Part shown: positions 26,595 to 34,510 of the stretch, one piece after another
Layout of the letters: each line of letters opens with the position of its first letter
Position numbering within the stretch: position 1 is the stretch's first letter
NCBI RefSeq assembly: GCF_007829815.1
Contig: NZ_VIWT01000003.1
Span: forward strand, 434,001-498,000
Direction of reading: 5' to 3'
From: Kitasatospora viridis
GTDB lineage: Bacteria; Actinomycetota; Actinomycetes; Streptomycetales; Streptomycetaceae
Length of the DNA stretch: 64,000 nucleotides
Notes under the pieces: generated by a model
What the model was told of the DNA's origin: nothing
What the model saw: only the letters and a program-made list of their open reading frames with translations
The model's database searches: none
Made by a program: the position numbers and the translations under genes

Positions 26595-26676
26595 GCGCCC
26601 CTCCCCGGCTGGTGTTTCGGCGGATCTGTCGGACGCAGCCTGACATGGCCAGCCGACAGTGCCGCCGTCGAGGCCC

Positions 26677-26880
26677 TGGTTCATTTGGTCGTCCAGGTTG
26701 TCAGTCGGGGAAGAGCCAGGCCGTACTGCGACTGCTGGCGCGGGCGAGACGGGGCTGTTCCGCCAGGTAGGCGAGCACGAGATCGGCGACGGGTGCGGGC
26801 AGCGGCGACGGACGGTCGCCAAGCCTGACTGAGCCGCGTTCCAGTCCCCGCATGCATGCGTAGCCGCTGCTCGGTTACTC
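26677..26880 (-). pseudogene. Remnant of a tyrosine recombinase
   Basis: On the minus strand the frame reads VRLGDRPSPLPAPVADLVL, then LAYLAEQPRLARA and TAWLFPD, followed at once by a stop (26701-26703) and then QPGRPNEP in the same frame. Streptomyces tyrosine recombinases carry the very similar stretch LPxPVxxLVLxxLAxR...WLFPGxQPGRP. The in-frame stop where a Gly is expected, and the absence of a catalytic domain, mark it as a dead fragment. Confidence 0.5.
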
Positions 26881-27137
26881 AATTCTGAAGCGGCCATTGC
26901 GAGGTTGTCTGGCATACGAACACCCTTGACAAATGTTCAGGACCACGCCGAATGAACCAACCGTTCCGAGGCTGCCCTGCACGACGTGTCCGACTTCCAG
27001 CGACAGCATTGGCTACTCCCGCTGCTGCGCGCCTTCACCGAATCGGACCAGCCTCTCGATGGATCGGCCCCACCGGCGCCTCAGCTCCGGTCGGCGGTAC
27101 GGGCCACGGCCCTCGATGGCGACAGCACCATCCCCGC

Positions 27138-27345
27138 ATGTCAACGGACCTGATCACCAGGTACGTTGCCGATCTCCGGGCGCAGTGCGCCCGTGGCCGG
27201 GTCCGCGGCCAACCCACCGTCAGCTCGCTCGGCAACATCCGGGCCGCTCGCAAGGTGCTCCCCAAGCCCAAGAAATCGATCACCTCGATCGCCGAGGACC
27301 TCGGTGTCAGCCCCCGGCACCCTCAACAAACACGATCCCAAGCCC
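27138..27345 (+). pseudogene. Remnant of a resolvase/recombinase helix-turn-helix
   Basis: The frame from 27138 reads MSTDLITRYVADLRAQCARG and later NIRAARKVLPKPKKSITSIA, EDLGVSP. One base shift near 27313 then gives GTLNKHDPKPC. Together this resembles the C-terminal helix-turn-helix of serine resolvases (AARxLL...SIAxxLGVSxxTLYxH). The frameshift and missing catalytic domain make it a pseudogene. The rest of 26595-27371 holds nothing else I can identify. Confidence 0.4.
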
Positions 27346-27371
27346 TGCTCCCAGGTGGGGCTGCCATGGGG

Positions 27372-28100
27372 TCACGGCCGCTCCATCTGCCCGCTCTCCC
27401 AGGCCCAGGCGGCGATCTCGACCCGGTTGCGGACCTGGAGCTTGGCCTGGATGGTCGCCAGGTGGCTCTTCACCGTGCTGAGCGAGATGAACAGGCTTGC
27501 CGCCAACTCCTGGTTGGTGCGGCCACGGGCGATGGCGCGGACCACCTCCAGTTCACGGTCGGTGAGCGGCTGGACCGGCGGGCTCGGGGCACGGTGGCGG
27601 GTCGGAGCGAGCTGGCGCAGTAGGCGCAGGGTGATCGAGGGGGAGATCAGTGCATCACCCACTCGGGCTGCCCGCACCGCCTCGGCGAGCAGCGCGGGCC
27701 CGGCGTCCTTGAGGACGAACCCGACCGCGCCGGCGTGCAGCGCCCCGTGCACGTACTCGTCGAGGTCGAAGGTGGTGACGATGACCACCTTCAGCGGATC
27801 GGCCACCCCGGGGCCGGCCAGCGCGCGGGTCACCTCGATCCCGTCCATGCCCGGCATCCGGACGTCCACCAGGCAGACGTCCGGTCGCAGGCGCCGGGCG
27901 AGCTCGACCGCGGTGGTCCCGTCAGCCGCCTCGGCGACCACGGTGATGTCGTCGTGGGACTCCAGGATCATTCGCAGCCCGCCGCGGACCATCGCCTGGT
28001 CATCGGCGAGGAGGACTCGGATCGGCTCCGAGGCCGTCTCGATCGCCGCCGTCGGTACATCGTGCGTCGTCTGCGGAAGGTGCGGGATCTGCGTCGTCAT
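27372..28100 (-). CDS. NarL/LuxR-type response regulator
   Basis: The 242-residue protein has a receiver domain (IRVLLADDQAMVRGGLRMIL; phospho-acceptor Asp79 in VCLVDVRMPGMDG; Lys in VGFVLKDAG) and a C-terminal LuxR helix-turn-helix (LTDRELEVVRAIARGRTNQE, then LFISLSTVKSHLATIQAKL). It lies downstream of the sensor kinase with a 4-nt overlap, so the pair is one operon. The divergent ABC transporter operon 29353-31532 is the likely target. Confidence 0.93.
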   Translation of the reverse strand: MTTQIPHLPQTTHDVPTAAIETASEPIRVLLADDQAMVRGGLRMILESHDDITVVAEAADGTTAVELARRLRPDVCLVDVRMPGMDGIEVTRALAGPGVADPLKVVIVTTFDLDEYVHGALHAGAVGFVLKDAGPALLAEAVRAARVGDALISPSITLRLLRQLAPTRHRAPSPPVQPLTDRELEVVRAIARGRTNQELAASLFISLSTVKSHLATIQAKLQVRNRVEIAAWAWESGQMERP

Positions 28101-29242
28101 CGACGCACCTCCTCCGCCGCGACCGGCATCGTGGCCCGGACCGACCAGCCCTCGCCGGTCTGCGGGCCGGCGGCGAAGGTACCGCCCAGGGCCTCGACCC
28201 GTTCCCGCATGCCGACGAGGCCGAACCCGCCGGGGTGCGGACGGGACGGGGTGGATGAGGCGTCGTTGGTGACCGTGACGCTCACCTCGTCGAAGGTGTC
28301 GATCACCGCGACCACGGCCTCGCGGGCGTGCGGGGCGTGGCGGGCGATGTTGGTCAGCGACTCCTGGACCACCCGGAAGACGGTGCCCGCGACCTCGGGC
28401 GGCCAGGGGCGGCTCGGCTCCGGGAGGGCGAGGCGGACCTCGGGGTGGCCGTGACCGGTGAAGCCGGCGACCAGCTCGACGAGTTGCTCGGGGCCGGCGG
28501 CCGGCGGCGCGGTACTGACCACGTCTTCGGTGTCCCGGAGCAGGCCGACCACCTGACGCATCGCCGTCAGGGCCTGGCCGCTGGCCTTCTCGATGCCCGC
28601 GAGGCTCTCGTCGAGCAGCTCGGGTTTACGGCGGCCGACGAGCCGGGTGGCTTGGGCCTGGACCAGGATGCCGGTGATGTGATGCGCCACGACGTCGTGC
28701 AACTCCCGGGCGAGCGCCAGCCGTTCCTCGCGCCGCACCGCCTCGGTGGCGGCCCGCAGCCACTGGTCGCGCAGCCGCAGGGCGAGCCCCGCACCGAGCG
28801 CGAGCAACCAGGCCTGACCGCCGACCCGGAAGGGCGTGCTCATCGGACCCGCGATCAGCAGGCCCGCCAGCATCATGACCAGCCCGGCCGCCGCGACCAA
28901 CCCCGCCTGCCCGGGCGGCAGCCGCCGGACCGCGGAGCCGCCGAGCACCAGCAGACCGAGCACCGCCGCACCACCCGGCTCGCCCGGCAACGCGGCCAGC
29001 CCAGCGACGAGCGCGCCGACCGCGGCCAGCGCCAGCCCCGCGGCCGCCGCGAGCCCCGGACGCCGACCGCGAAGCAGCGCCGCTCCGCAGACCGCCGCGC
29101 CGACGGCCACGTCCAGCACCCACGGCCGGCCCTGCTGCGCGTACAGCAGAGCAGCGGCGGCCAGCGCGGCGGCGAAGAGCAGCCCCAGCACGCCGTTGAC
29201 CACGTGTGGCCGGATACCGGCCGTTCGATACTGCCTGATCAT
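28097..29242 (-). CDS. Two-component sensor histidine kinase (HisKA_3 type)
   Basis: The 381-residue protein has an N-terminal membrane region of about five to six hydrophobic segments (residues 12-150), then the HisKA_3 dimerisation helix with the H-box LARELHDVVAHHITGILVQA, and an ATPase domain with FRVVQESLTNIARHAPHA (N-box) and PGGFGLVGMRERVEALGG (G-box). It phosphorylates the response regulator encoded directly downstream. Short extracytoplasmic loops suggest sensing within the membrane, as in kinases that control ABC exporters. Confidence 0.92.
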   Translation of the reverse strand: MIRQYRTAGIRPHVVNGVLGLLFAAALAAAALLYAQQGRPWVLDVAVGAAVCGAALLRGRRPGLAAAAGLALAAVGALVAGLAALPGEPGGAAVLGLLVLGGSAVRRLPPGQAGLVAAAGLVMMLAGLLIAGPMSTPFRVGGQAWLLALGAGLALRLRDQWLRAATEAVRREERLALARELHDVVAHHITGILVQAQATRLVGRRKPELLDESLAGIEKASGQALTAMRQVVGLLRDTEDVVSTAPPAAGPEQLVELVAGFTGHGHPEVRLALPEPSRPWPPEVAGTVFRVVQESLTNIARHAPHAREAVVAVIDTFDEVSVTVTNDASSTPSRPHPGGFGLVGMRERVEALGGTFAAGPQTGEGWSVRATMPVAAEEVRR

Positions 29243-29352
29243 GCGTCATACGCTACGCGCCACCGGACCGCCCCGGACCAGCCGAAAGTATGACGCCTCG
29301 TCCGGCTTTTCGGCCGATGCCCGGACCGTGCCGCTCGCCGCAGGCTTGAGCC

Positions 29353-29526
29353 ATGTCCGAACAACTGCCGCTGGCCCGGGAGCTGGCCGAGAAGACCGTC
29401 CGCAGTCCCCTGCTCTACGCCTGGCTGACCTTCCAGGTGCTGGTCCTGCTGGGCCTGCTCTACGCGGTCTTCGCCGGAGTCAGGTACTGGCGCCGTGGAA
29501 GAGCGCGGGCCCGCCCGCGCCGCTGA
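29353..29526 (+). CDS. Small single-pass membrane protein of the ABC operon
   Basis: A 57-residue ORF encodes a charged N-terminus (SEQLPLARELAEKTVRSPL), one transmembrane segment (LTFQVLVLLGLLYAVFAGV) and a basic tail (RYWRRGRARARPRR). It begins at an ATG preceded only by a weak GAG-type site and ends 51 nt before the ABC ATPase gene. Its position makes it a likely accessory subunit or regulator of the transporter. It is below common gene-calling cut-offs. Confidence 0.7.
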   Translation: MSEQLPLARELAEKTVRSPLLYAWLTFQVLVLLGLLYAVFAGVRYWRRGRARARPRR

Positions 29527-29577
29527 CACAGCCCGCGTCCACCCGTCCCACCACGAGGAACCGACCGAGGAAGCACC

Positions 29578-30543
29578 ATGACCCCACCCGTCCTGGAAGC
29601 CGTCCGGCTGACCCACCGGTACGGCCGCCACACCGCCCTGGCCGACTGCGAGCTGAGCCTGCCGCCCGGCCGGATCGTCGGACTGGTCGGCCCCAACGGC
29701 GCCGGCAAGTCCACCTTGCTGAACCTCGCCTGCGGGCTGGCCCGGCCCACCTCCGGCACCATCCGGGTGCTCGGCGCGGTGCCCGCCGCCGACCCGGCCC
29801 ACCTGGCCCGGGTCGGGTTCGTCGCCCAGGACACCCCGGTCTACCGGGAGTTGTCGGTCGCCGAGCACCTGCACCTGGGCGAGCGGCTCAACCCGCGCTG
29901 GGACGGCGACCTGGCCCGCCGGCGGGTCGACCGGGCCGGGCTGGATCCGCGGCAGCGGGCCGGCCGCCTCTCCGGCGGCCAGCGGGCTCAGCTGGCCCTC
30001 GCGCTGGCCGCCGGGAAGCGGCCCGAGCTGCTGATCCTGGACGAGCCGGCTGCCGCGCTCGATCCCGTGGCCCGGGCCACCTTCCTGGAGCACCTGGTGG
30101 AGTCGGTCGAAGAGCTGGGCGCCACCGCGCTGCTCTCCTCCCACGCGCTAGCCGATGTCGAGCAGGTCTGCGACCACCTGGTGGTGCTGGCCGACGGCCA
30201 GGTCCAGCTCGCCGGGGACACGGCCGAACTGCTGGCCCGTCACCGCCGGATCCTGCTGCCCGTCCCAGCGCTCGCCCAACTGCCGGACGGGGTCCGGGTG
30301 ATCCACTCCGACGCTGACGAGGCGATCGTGCGCGCCGACCCCTCGCTGCTCGTCGATGGGCCCTGGCAGCCGGTCGCCGCCGACCTCCCCGAGGTGGTGC
30401 TCGCCTACCTCACAGCAGCCGCGTCTGACGACGGGACAGCTGCCGGGTCCGCCTACGGGCGGGCCACGACAGCCGCCGCCATCACCACCACCGCCACCGG
30501 GGCCACGGCCCGGACCACTACCTCGAAGGGGGCCACCCGATGA
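29578..30543 (+). CDS. ABC transporter ATP-binding protein
   Basis: The 321-residue ATPase has Walker A GPNGAGKST (residues 38-46), Q-loop FVAQDTPVYRELSV, signature LSGGQRAQLALALA, Walker B ELLILDEPAAALD and the switch histidine in LLSSHAL. The C-terminal extension is as found in CcmA/NatA-type exporters; its last 40 residues are Ala/Thr-rich low complexity (TTTATGATARTTTS). It pairs with the permease that starts within its stop codon (ATGA). Export of a small molecule or antibiotic is the usual role of this class. Confidence 0.92.
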   Translation: MTPPVLEAVRLTHRYGRHTALADCELSLPPGRIVGLVGPNGAGKSTLLNLACGLARPTSGTIRVLGAVPAADPAHLARVGFVAQDTPVYRELSVAEHLHLGERLNPRWDGDLARRRVDRAGLDPRQRAGRLSGGQRAQLALALAAGKRPELLILDEPAAALDPVARATFLEHLVESVEELGATALLSSHALADVEQVCDHLVVLADGQVQLAGDTAELLARHRRILLPVPALAQLPDGVRVIHSDADEAIVRADPSLLVDGPWQPVAADLPEVVLAYLTAAASDDGTAAGSAYGRATTAAAITTTATGATARTTTSKGATR

Positions 30544-31532
30544 TCTGGCTGACGTGGCGTCAGTTCCGCGCACAGGCACTGATCGGCCTGGCCGCCCTGC
30601 TGCTGGTCGCCGGCTACCTGGCTTGGCTGGGGATCCAGGTGCACGACGACTACCGGGACACCTTGGCCCACTGCGCCGACCGGGCCTCCTGCGCCGGCCC
30701 ACTCGGCGCCCTCGCCAACCGCTACGGCACGGCGGTGGACCTGCTCGGCTACCTGCTGCTGCTCGTGCCGGGCCTGTTGGGGGTGTTCTGGGGCGCACCG
30801 CTGGTACCCCGCGAACTGGAGGCCGGGACCCAGCGGCTGGTCTGGAACCAGAGCGTCACCCGGCGGCGCTGGCTGGCCGTCAAGCTCGCCGTGCCGGGTG
30901 CCCTGGCGGTGGCCGTCACCGGCGCCTACAGCCTGCTGCTGAGCTGGGCCACCGGGCCGGTCACCGGGATCCTCAGCGACCGTTTCGAACCGGTGCTGTT
31001 CGCCTCCCGGAACCTCGCACCACTGGGCTACGCGGCGTTCGCCTTCGTCCTCGGGACTGCCTGCGGTCTCCTGCTGCGGCGCACCGTGCCGGCGATGGCG
31101 GCCACCCTGGTGGCCTTCGCGGTGCTCCAGGTGCTGGTTCCGACCGTGCTGCGCCCGCACTACCAGGCCCCGGTGCGCGCCTCGGTGCCGCTGACCGCAC
31201 CGCTGATCGGTGGCCTGTCGATGATCGGCACCTACGGCGACATCGCCGGCCTGCGGGTGCCCGGCGGCCCCTGGGTGGTGAGCACCAGCGCGATCCTCGG
31301 ACCGGACGGCCACGAGGTGGGCCACACCAGCTGGTTCCAGAACTGCATGAACAACAGCTCGATGGCTGACCTGCCCGCCTGCCTGGCCCAGGGCAACGTG
31401 CACGTGGACATCACCGAGCAGCCCGCCGACCGCTACTGGGGCTTCCAATGGACCGAGACATCGATCTTCACCGCGCTCGCCGCGCTGCTGGCGCTGGCCT
31501 CGTTCCGGTTGATCGGGAGGAGGAGCATCTGA
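30540..31532 (+). CDS. ABC transporter permease
   Basis: The 330-residue protein starts MIWLTWRQFRAQALIGLAAL, the typical N-terminus of actinomycete ABC-2-type permeases, and has about six transmembrane segments with a large loop between residues 225 and 295. The loop contains the sequence TSWFQNCMNNSSMADLPACL. The C-terminal segment carries the helix TALAALLALASFRLIGRRS. It overlaps the ATPase gene by 4 nt. Control by the divergent two-component system is likely. Confidence 0.9.
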   Translation: MIWLTWRQFRAQALIGLAALLLVAGYLAWLGIQVHDDYRDTLAHCADRASCAGPLGALANRYGTAVDLLGYLLLLVPGLLGVFWGAPLVPRELEAGTQRLVWNQSVTRRRWLAVKLAVPGALAVAVTGAYSLLLSWATGPVTGILSDRFEPVLFASRNLAPLGYAAFAFVLGTACGLLLRRTVPAMAATLVAFAVLQVLVPTVLRPHYQAPVRASVPLTAPLIGGLSMIGTYGDIAGLRVPGGPWVVSTSAILGPDGHEVGHTSWFQNCMNNSSMADLPACLAQGNVHVDITEQPADRYWGFQWTETSIFTALAALLALASFRLIGRRSI

Positions 31533-31770
31533 CGCGGCGCCGCCGATGCCACACGCCGCACGTCGCACGTCGCACGGCCACCCAGGCCGCTGGCGGAGGG
31601 AGTTCGGGGACAGCCTGCCGACCAGCCCGGCCACCAGCCTGGCGACCAGCTACCGGATCGCTCGGCGAGCAGTCCGATAGCCGGCCGTGCCGTCACGGGG
31701 CAGAGCAGGAGCCACCGACCGAACCTCCGCCAGCGATAGTGCTCCACCCGCTGTCGCCTACTGAAGGGAC

Positions 31771-31863
31771 TCAGAACGTGATGTGCCAGCTGATCTGGGT
31801 CTTCTGGGCAGTCTCGCCCTGCTCCAGCTTGCGGATGAGCACCTTGCCGGTCGCCTTGTCCAT
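31771..31863 (-). CDS. 30-residue peptide, candidate RiPP precursor
   Basis: The ORF begins MDKATGKVLIRKLEQGET and ends QKTQISWHITF. Its ribosome binding site GGGAGGTGA, 6 nt before the ATG, is one of the best in the window, which argues that the peptide is really made. It lies 164 nt downstream of the ThiF/MccB-like gene on the same strand, with no terminator that I can see between them. A charged N-terminal half and a distinct C-terminal half with Ser, Thr, Trp, His and Phe would suit a leader-core layout. It has no export signal and no cysteines. The gene itself is well supported by the ribosome binding site; its role as substrate of the adenylyltransferase is inferred from context. Confidence 0.65.
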   Translation of the reverse strand: MDKATGKVLIRKLEQGETAQKTQISWHITF

Positions 31864-32027
31864 GCCTGTCACCTCCCTCCCCTCCGGTTTGCCGCACCGT
31901 GCGCGGGCCCGGGTGGCCGTCGCGCCGGCGAGTCCGAAGCTCGTAGCACTGCGCCGTGCCGTACCGCGCCGCGCCGTGTCGGCGAACGGCCGGCCCATGG
32001 CCAGCCCCCAGCCAACTCCCCGCCGCG

Positions 32028-33155
32028 TCAGGCCCGGGCGCCGCACAGCGGGCAGTCAGGGTGCCGCTCCCCGGCCAGGTACAGCTGCTGCTCGGGCGCC
32101 ATGAGATTGATGCCGAACTGGAAGCCGTGGGCGCCGAAGTCCGGTGCCCCGGTGAGGTGGGCCAGCACCGCGTGGGCGACCATCAGGCCTCCCAACCCGG
32201 CCGACACCGCGGTGCTCGCGGCCACCTCGTCGTTCCCGAGCAGCGGCGGTTCGCCCTCGCCGGCGACCACGGCGGGTGCGTCGCCCGACAGTTCACCGTT
32301 GCGCCGGTGGAGGCACTCGACGCAGGCGCCGTCACCCCGACCAAAGCTCTGGGCCACGGTCACCGGCCCGACGTACCCGCCCGTCACCCACGGGACACCC
32401 GCCTCGCGGCAGGCGGCGTCGGCCCAGTGCCTGATCCGCTGCGGCCGGTCGGCGCACAGCGCGAGCACGTCGCAGCGGGCCGCGAGCCGCCGCAGGTCCG
32501 CGACCGACTCGATCTTCGTCTCCTCGCCGGTGATGTCGATCGTCGAGTTGACCGCCCTCAGTCGCGCCATGGCCGCTTCCACCTTGGTGCGCCCGATGTC
32601 GGCCTCGGCGTAGAGGAACTGCCGCGTGAGATTCGAGAGTTCAACTCGGTCATGGTCGACCAGATGCAGGTTGCCCACGCCCGACGCGGCCAGGGCCAGG
32701 GCCACGCTGGAGCCGCCCCCGCCGAGACCGACCACCACGACCGTCGCGGCCTTGATCCGCTCCTGCACGGTCCACGCCGAAGACCGCGGTGTCAGGTCGA
32801 TCCAGCGGTAGAACGCCTGGTTTCGCGAATACCGCTCCCGCTCCGCCGCGCTGAGCACCGCGGAGTCCTGGGCCGCCGCATCCTCCAGGAACCCGCCGCC
32901 GTGGAGCGCTTCGAGCACCGCCGCCACGGTCTCCCCCGGCTGCCCGGACTCGGCGTGCAGCTGCGGGACCGACCGGGTGCCGTCGATCAGCCGGACGATC
33001 CGCCAGAGCGAGCCGTCCGGGTCGTCGATCGCGGAGGCGATGCCGTAGATGTCACCACCGATCTGGATCGTCCCGTCCTCCCGGTGGATCGCCTGGTGCT
33101 CGCGCTTGATCCGGGGAAGGCGGTACGGCGGCTGCGATGGTTCGGCCGGTGCCAT
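32028..33155 (-). CDS. E1-like (ThiF/MoeB/MccB) adenylyltransferase with PqqD-like N-terminal domain
   Basis: The 375-residue protein has two parts. Residues 1-95 (LPRIKREHQAIHREDGTIQI, then IVRLIDGTRSVPQLH and LEALHGGGFLED) look like a PqqD/RRE-type winged helix, the domain that holds leader peptides in RiPP enzymes. The rest is an E1-type adenylation domain: VVVGLGGGGSSVALALAASG (ATP-binding glycine loop), LVDHDRVELSNLTRQFLYAE (DxDxVxxSNLxRQ), and two zinc pairs CVEC and CPLC. MccB, the microcin C7 peptide adenylyltransferase, has the same order of parts. It would activate the C-terminus of a peptide or small protein. The ATG at 33153-33155 has GGAG upstream; the ORF is open further upstream without similarity. 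Confidence 0.8.
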   Translation of the reverse strand: MAPAEPSQPPYRLPRIKREHQAIHREDGTIQIGGDIYGIASAIDDPDGSLWRIVRLIDGTRSVPQLHAESGQPGETVAAVLEALHGGGFLEDAAAQDSAVLSAAERERYSRNQAFYRWIDLTPRSSAWTVQERIKAATVVVVGLGGGGSSVALALAASGVGNLHLVDHDRVELSNLTRQFLYAEADIGRTKVEAAMARLRAVNSTIDITGEETKIESVADLRRLAARCDVLALCADRPQRIRHWADAACREAGVPWVTGGYVGPVTVAQSFGRGDGACVECLHRRNGELSGDAPAVVAGEGEPPLLGNDEVAASTAVSAGLGGLMVAHAVLAHLTGAPDFGAHGFQFGINLMAPEQQLYLAGERHPDCPLCGARA

Positions 33156-33389
33156 GGGGGCTCCACTCGTGCGCTGATGACGAATCACATGCGAACTGCG
33201 AGCGGGCTGGTCCCGAATCTCCGGTCCCTGGTCAGAGCCCCGCCGCACGGGCCTTGAAGGCATGAACTGATATGAACGACCTTGCCAAGAACGGTACATA
33301 GCAGTTTGTTCGCCAGTCAACGCTTCCGCCGCACCCGGAACGGCAGTTGAAAGGTGCGATCCAACCGAACCCGGGCCGCTCATGCGAAA
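33156..33389. other. Upstream region of the ThiF-like gene
   Basis: There is no separate gene here. On the minus strand TTGACT (33315-33320) and TATGTA (33295-33300) resemble promoter elements, but the 14-nt spacing is short. The stretch is noticeably richer in A/T than the flanking coding DNA. Confidence 0.3.
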
Positions 33390-33430
33390 CGGCTGTTGGA
33401 GCCCCTCTGCGCGAGGGGCTCCAACAGCCG
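33390..33430 (-). terminator. Strong 18-bp stem terminator
   Basis: Arms 33390-33407 and 33413-33430 are perfectly complementary (CGGCTGTTGGAGCCCCTC and its inverse) around a 5-nt loop. It follows the small W-N repeat protein gene on the minus strand, 38 nt after its stop, and shields the ThiF-like gene from read-through. Confidence 0.85.
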
Positions 33431-33467
33431 TAAGGACGGGCCATAGGGCCGCGAGGGGTTGCAGGCG

Positions 33468-33797
33468 TCAGCCGCCGGTGCCGTTCCACTCGGCCGACTG
33501 GACTGCGGAACCGGTCGAGCTCCACTCGGCGGGCGCCACGTCCGAGGTGGTGCTGTTCCAGCCCTCCGGCCCGACGGCCGCACCCGTGTTGTTCCACCCG
33601 GACGGCGAGACGCCCGCGCCCGTGTTGTTCCACTCCGACGGCGTCGGGTTCGCGATGGACTGGGCCGAGGCGGTGCCCGTCGCCACCGCGCCCGCGGCGG
33701 CGGCCAGCAGGGCCACCAGGCCCAACTTGGCTGCCGTCGAACGCAGCTGTCCGGCGCGGTCCCGGTGCGCGGCCTTGGTCACTCGTGCGCTGTTCAT
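33468..33797 (-). CDS. Small secreted protein with W-N-x-T-G repeats
   Basis: The 109-residue precursor has a signal peptide (LGLVALLAAAAGAVATGTAS) with cleavage expected near SAQS. The mature part of about 60 residues consists of five units of 12-13 residues: TPSEWNNTGAG, VSPSGWNNTGAA, VGPEGWNSTTSD, VAPAEWSSTGSA and VQSAEWNGTGG. Each contains Trp followed by Asn/Ser and Thr. Repeats of this type may form a short beta structure or display tryptophans on the surface. I know no named family. The start has GGGGGA upstream and a strong terminator follows. Confidence 0.8.
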   Translation of the reverse strand: MNSARVTKAAHRDRAGQLRSTAAKLGLVALLAAAAGAVATGTASAQSIANPTPSEWNNTGAGVSPSGWNNTGAAVGPEGWNSTTSDVAPAEWSSTGSAVQSAEWNGTGG

Positions 33798-34118
33798 GAT
33801 GTCGATCCCCCGGTTTCTCGCTCACGCGCCCGGCGTGAGCCCCAAGCTCGGCCGACCATCGACCGTGCGAACACGATTCTTCCAGTCCAAGATCATGAAC
33901 GGCCAGCCATTAATCGGCCCGCCAACCTCGCCAACCCCGCCGACCTGGTGCAGCGTCAATCCGCGCACGAGCAGGGAGAAGAACGAGCAGAAACGGAATG
34001 CGACCCTTGTCCGCACGTCGCCGTCACGACCAGAATCCAATTCACACCGAGGCTCCACAGATCCTCGACGTCGACGCTCCTCGGGACGAGGAGCTGCCAT
34101 CCCCAGAAGGGCCTCACT
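33798..34118. other. Divergent promoter region between two small secreted protein genes
   Basis: This 321-bp stretch has no convincing gene. It is relatively A/T-rich in the middle (around 33880-33990) and must contain the promoters of the genes at 33797 (-) and 34119 (+). I could not pick out clear operators. Confidence 0.5.
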
Positions 34119-34448
34119 ATGACCGTGCTCAAGCGCGTACTCGGAACCACCATTGCCGCCGGTGCGCTCCTGCTGACCGTCGGCGCCCTGCCGGCCAGCG
34201 CCCAGACCGTCGCCCCCGCCCAGGCTGCCGCCGCGCGGCCCGCCGTGACCGGGCAGGCCGTCTTCACCGGCATCTCCTTCAGCTCCAACCCCGTCGTCGC
34301 CAACATCGGCGCCTACAACAGCGCCTTCGTCCGGGGCGAGGCCGCGGGCTACACCGCGGCCCAGTGCAAGCTGACCCGGGTTCCGATCGCCTTCCGGATC
34401 AACCTGAGCCTCTACGAGTCCACCGCGCAGGTCACCTGCAACGCCTGA
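34119..34448 (+). CDS. Small secreted protein
   Basis: The 109-residue precursor has a signal peptide ending near LPASAQT. The mature domain contains QAVFTGISFSSNPVVANIGA and RGEAAGYTAAQCKLTRVPIA and ends QVTCNA; its two cysteines could form a disulfide. There is no named family. It is a single-gene unit between a promoter region shared with the W-N repeat gene and a strong terminator. Confidence 0.75.
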   Translation: MTVLKRVLGTTIAAGALLLTVGALPASAQTVAPAQAAAARPAVTGQAVFTGISFSSNPVVANIGAYNSAFVRGEAAGYTAAQCKLTRVPIAFRINLSLYESTAQVTCNA

Positions 34449-34453
34449 CGCTT

Positions 34454-34492
34454 CGACGAAGGGGTGGCCGCGATCCGGCCACCCCTTCGTCG
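34454..34492. terminator. 17-bp stem bidirectional terminator
   Basis: CGACGAAGGGGTGGCCG (34454-34470) pairs perfectly with 34476-34492 around a 5-nt loop. It separates the small secreted protein gene (+) from the end of the DUF5682 gene (-) and probably serves both. Confidence 0.85.
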
Positions 34493-34510
34493 CGCTCACC
34501 CGCCCCGCCC

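Noticed and set aside
26952..27623. Plus-strand frame of 223 codons as an intact gene
   Set aside because: Only about 60 codons resemble a resolvase helix-turn-helix, a frameshift is needed to continue the match, and the 3' half is antisense to the response regulator gene.
31533..31770. Possible GTG-started ORF on the minus strand downstream of the 30-residue peptide (from 31747)
   Set aside because: No ribosome binding site, no coding-like composition and no recognisable motif; the region also has CGCACGT tandem repeats. It holds nothing I can support.
33468..33797. W-N-N repeats as rSAM cyclophane (triceptide) core units
   Set aside because: The protein has a classical signal peptide and no radical SAM enzyme gene is nearby, so a cyclophane RiPP is not supported.
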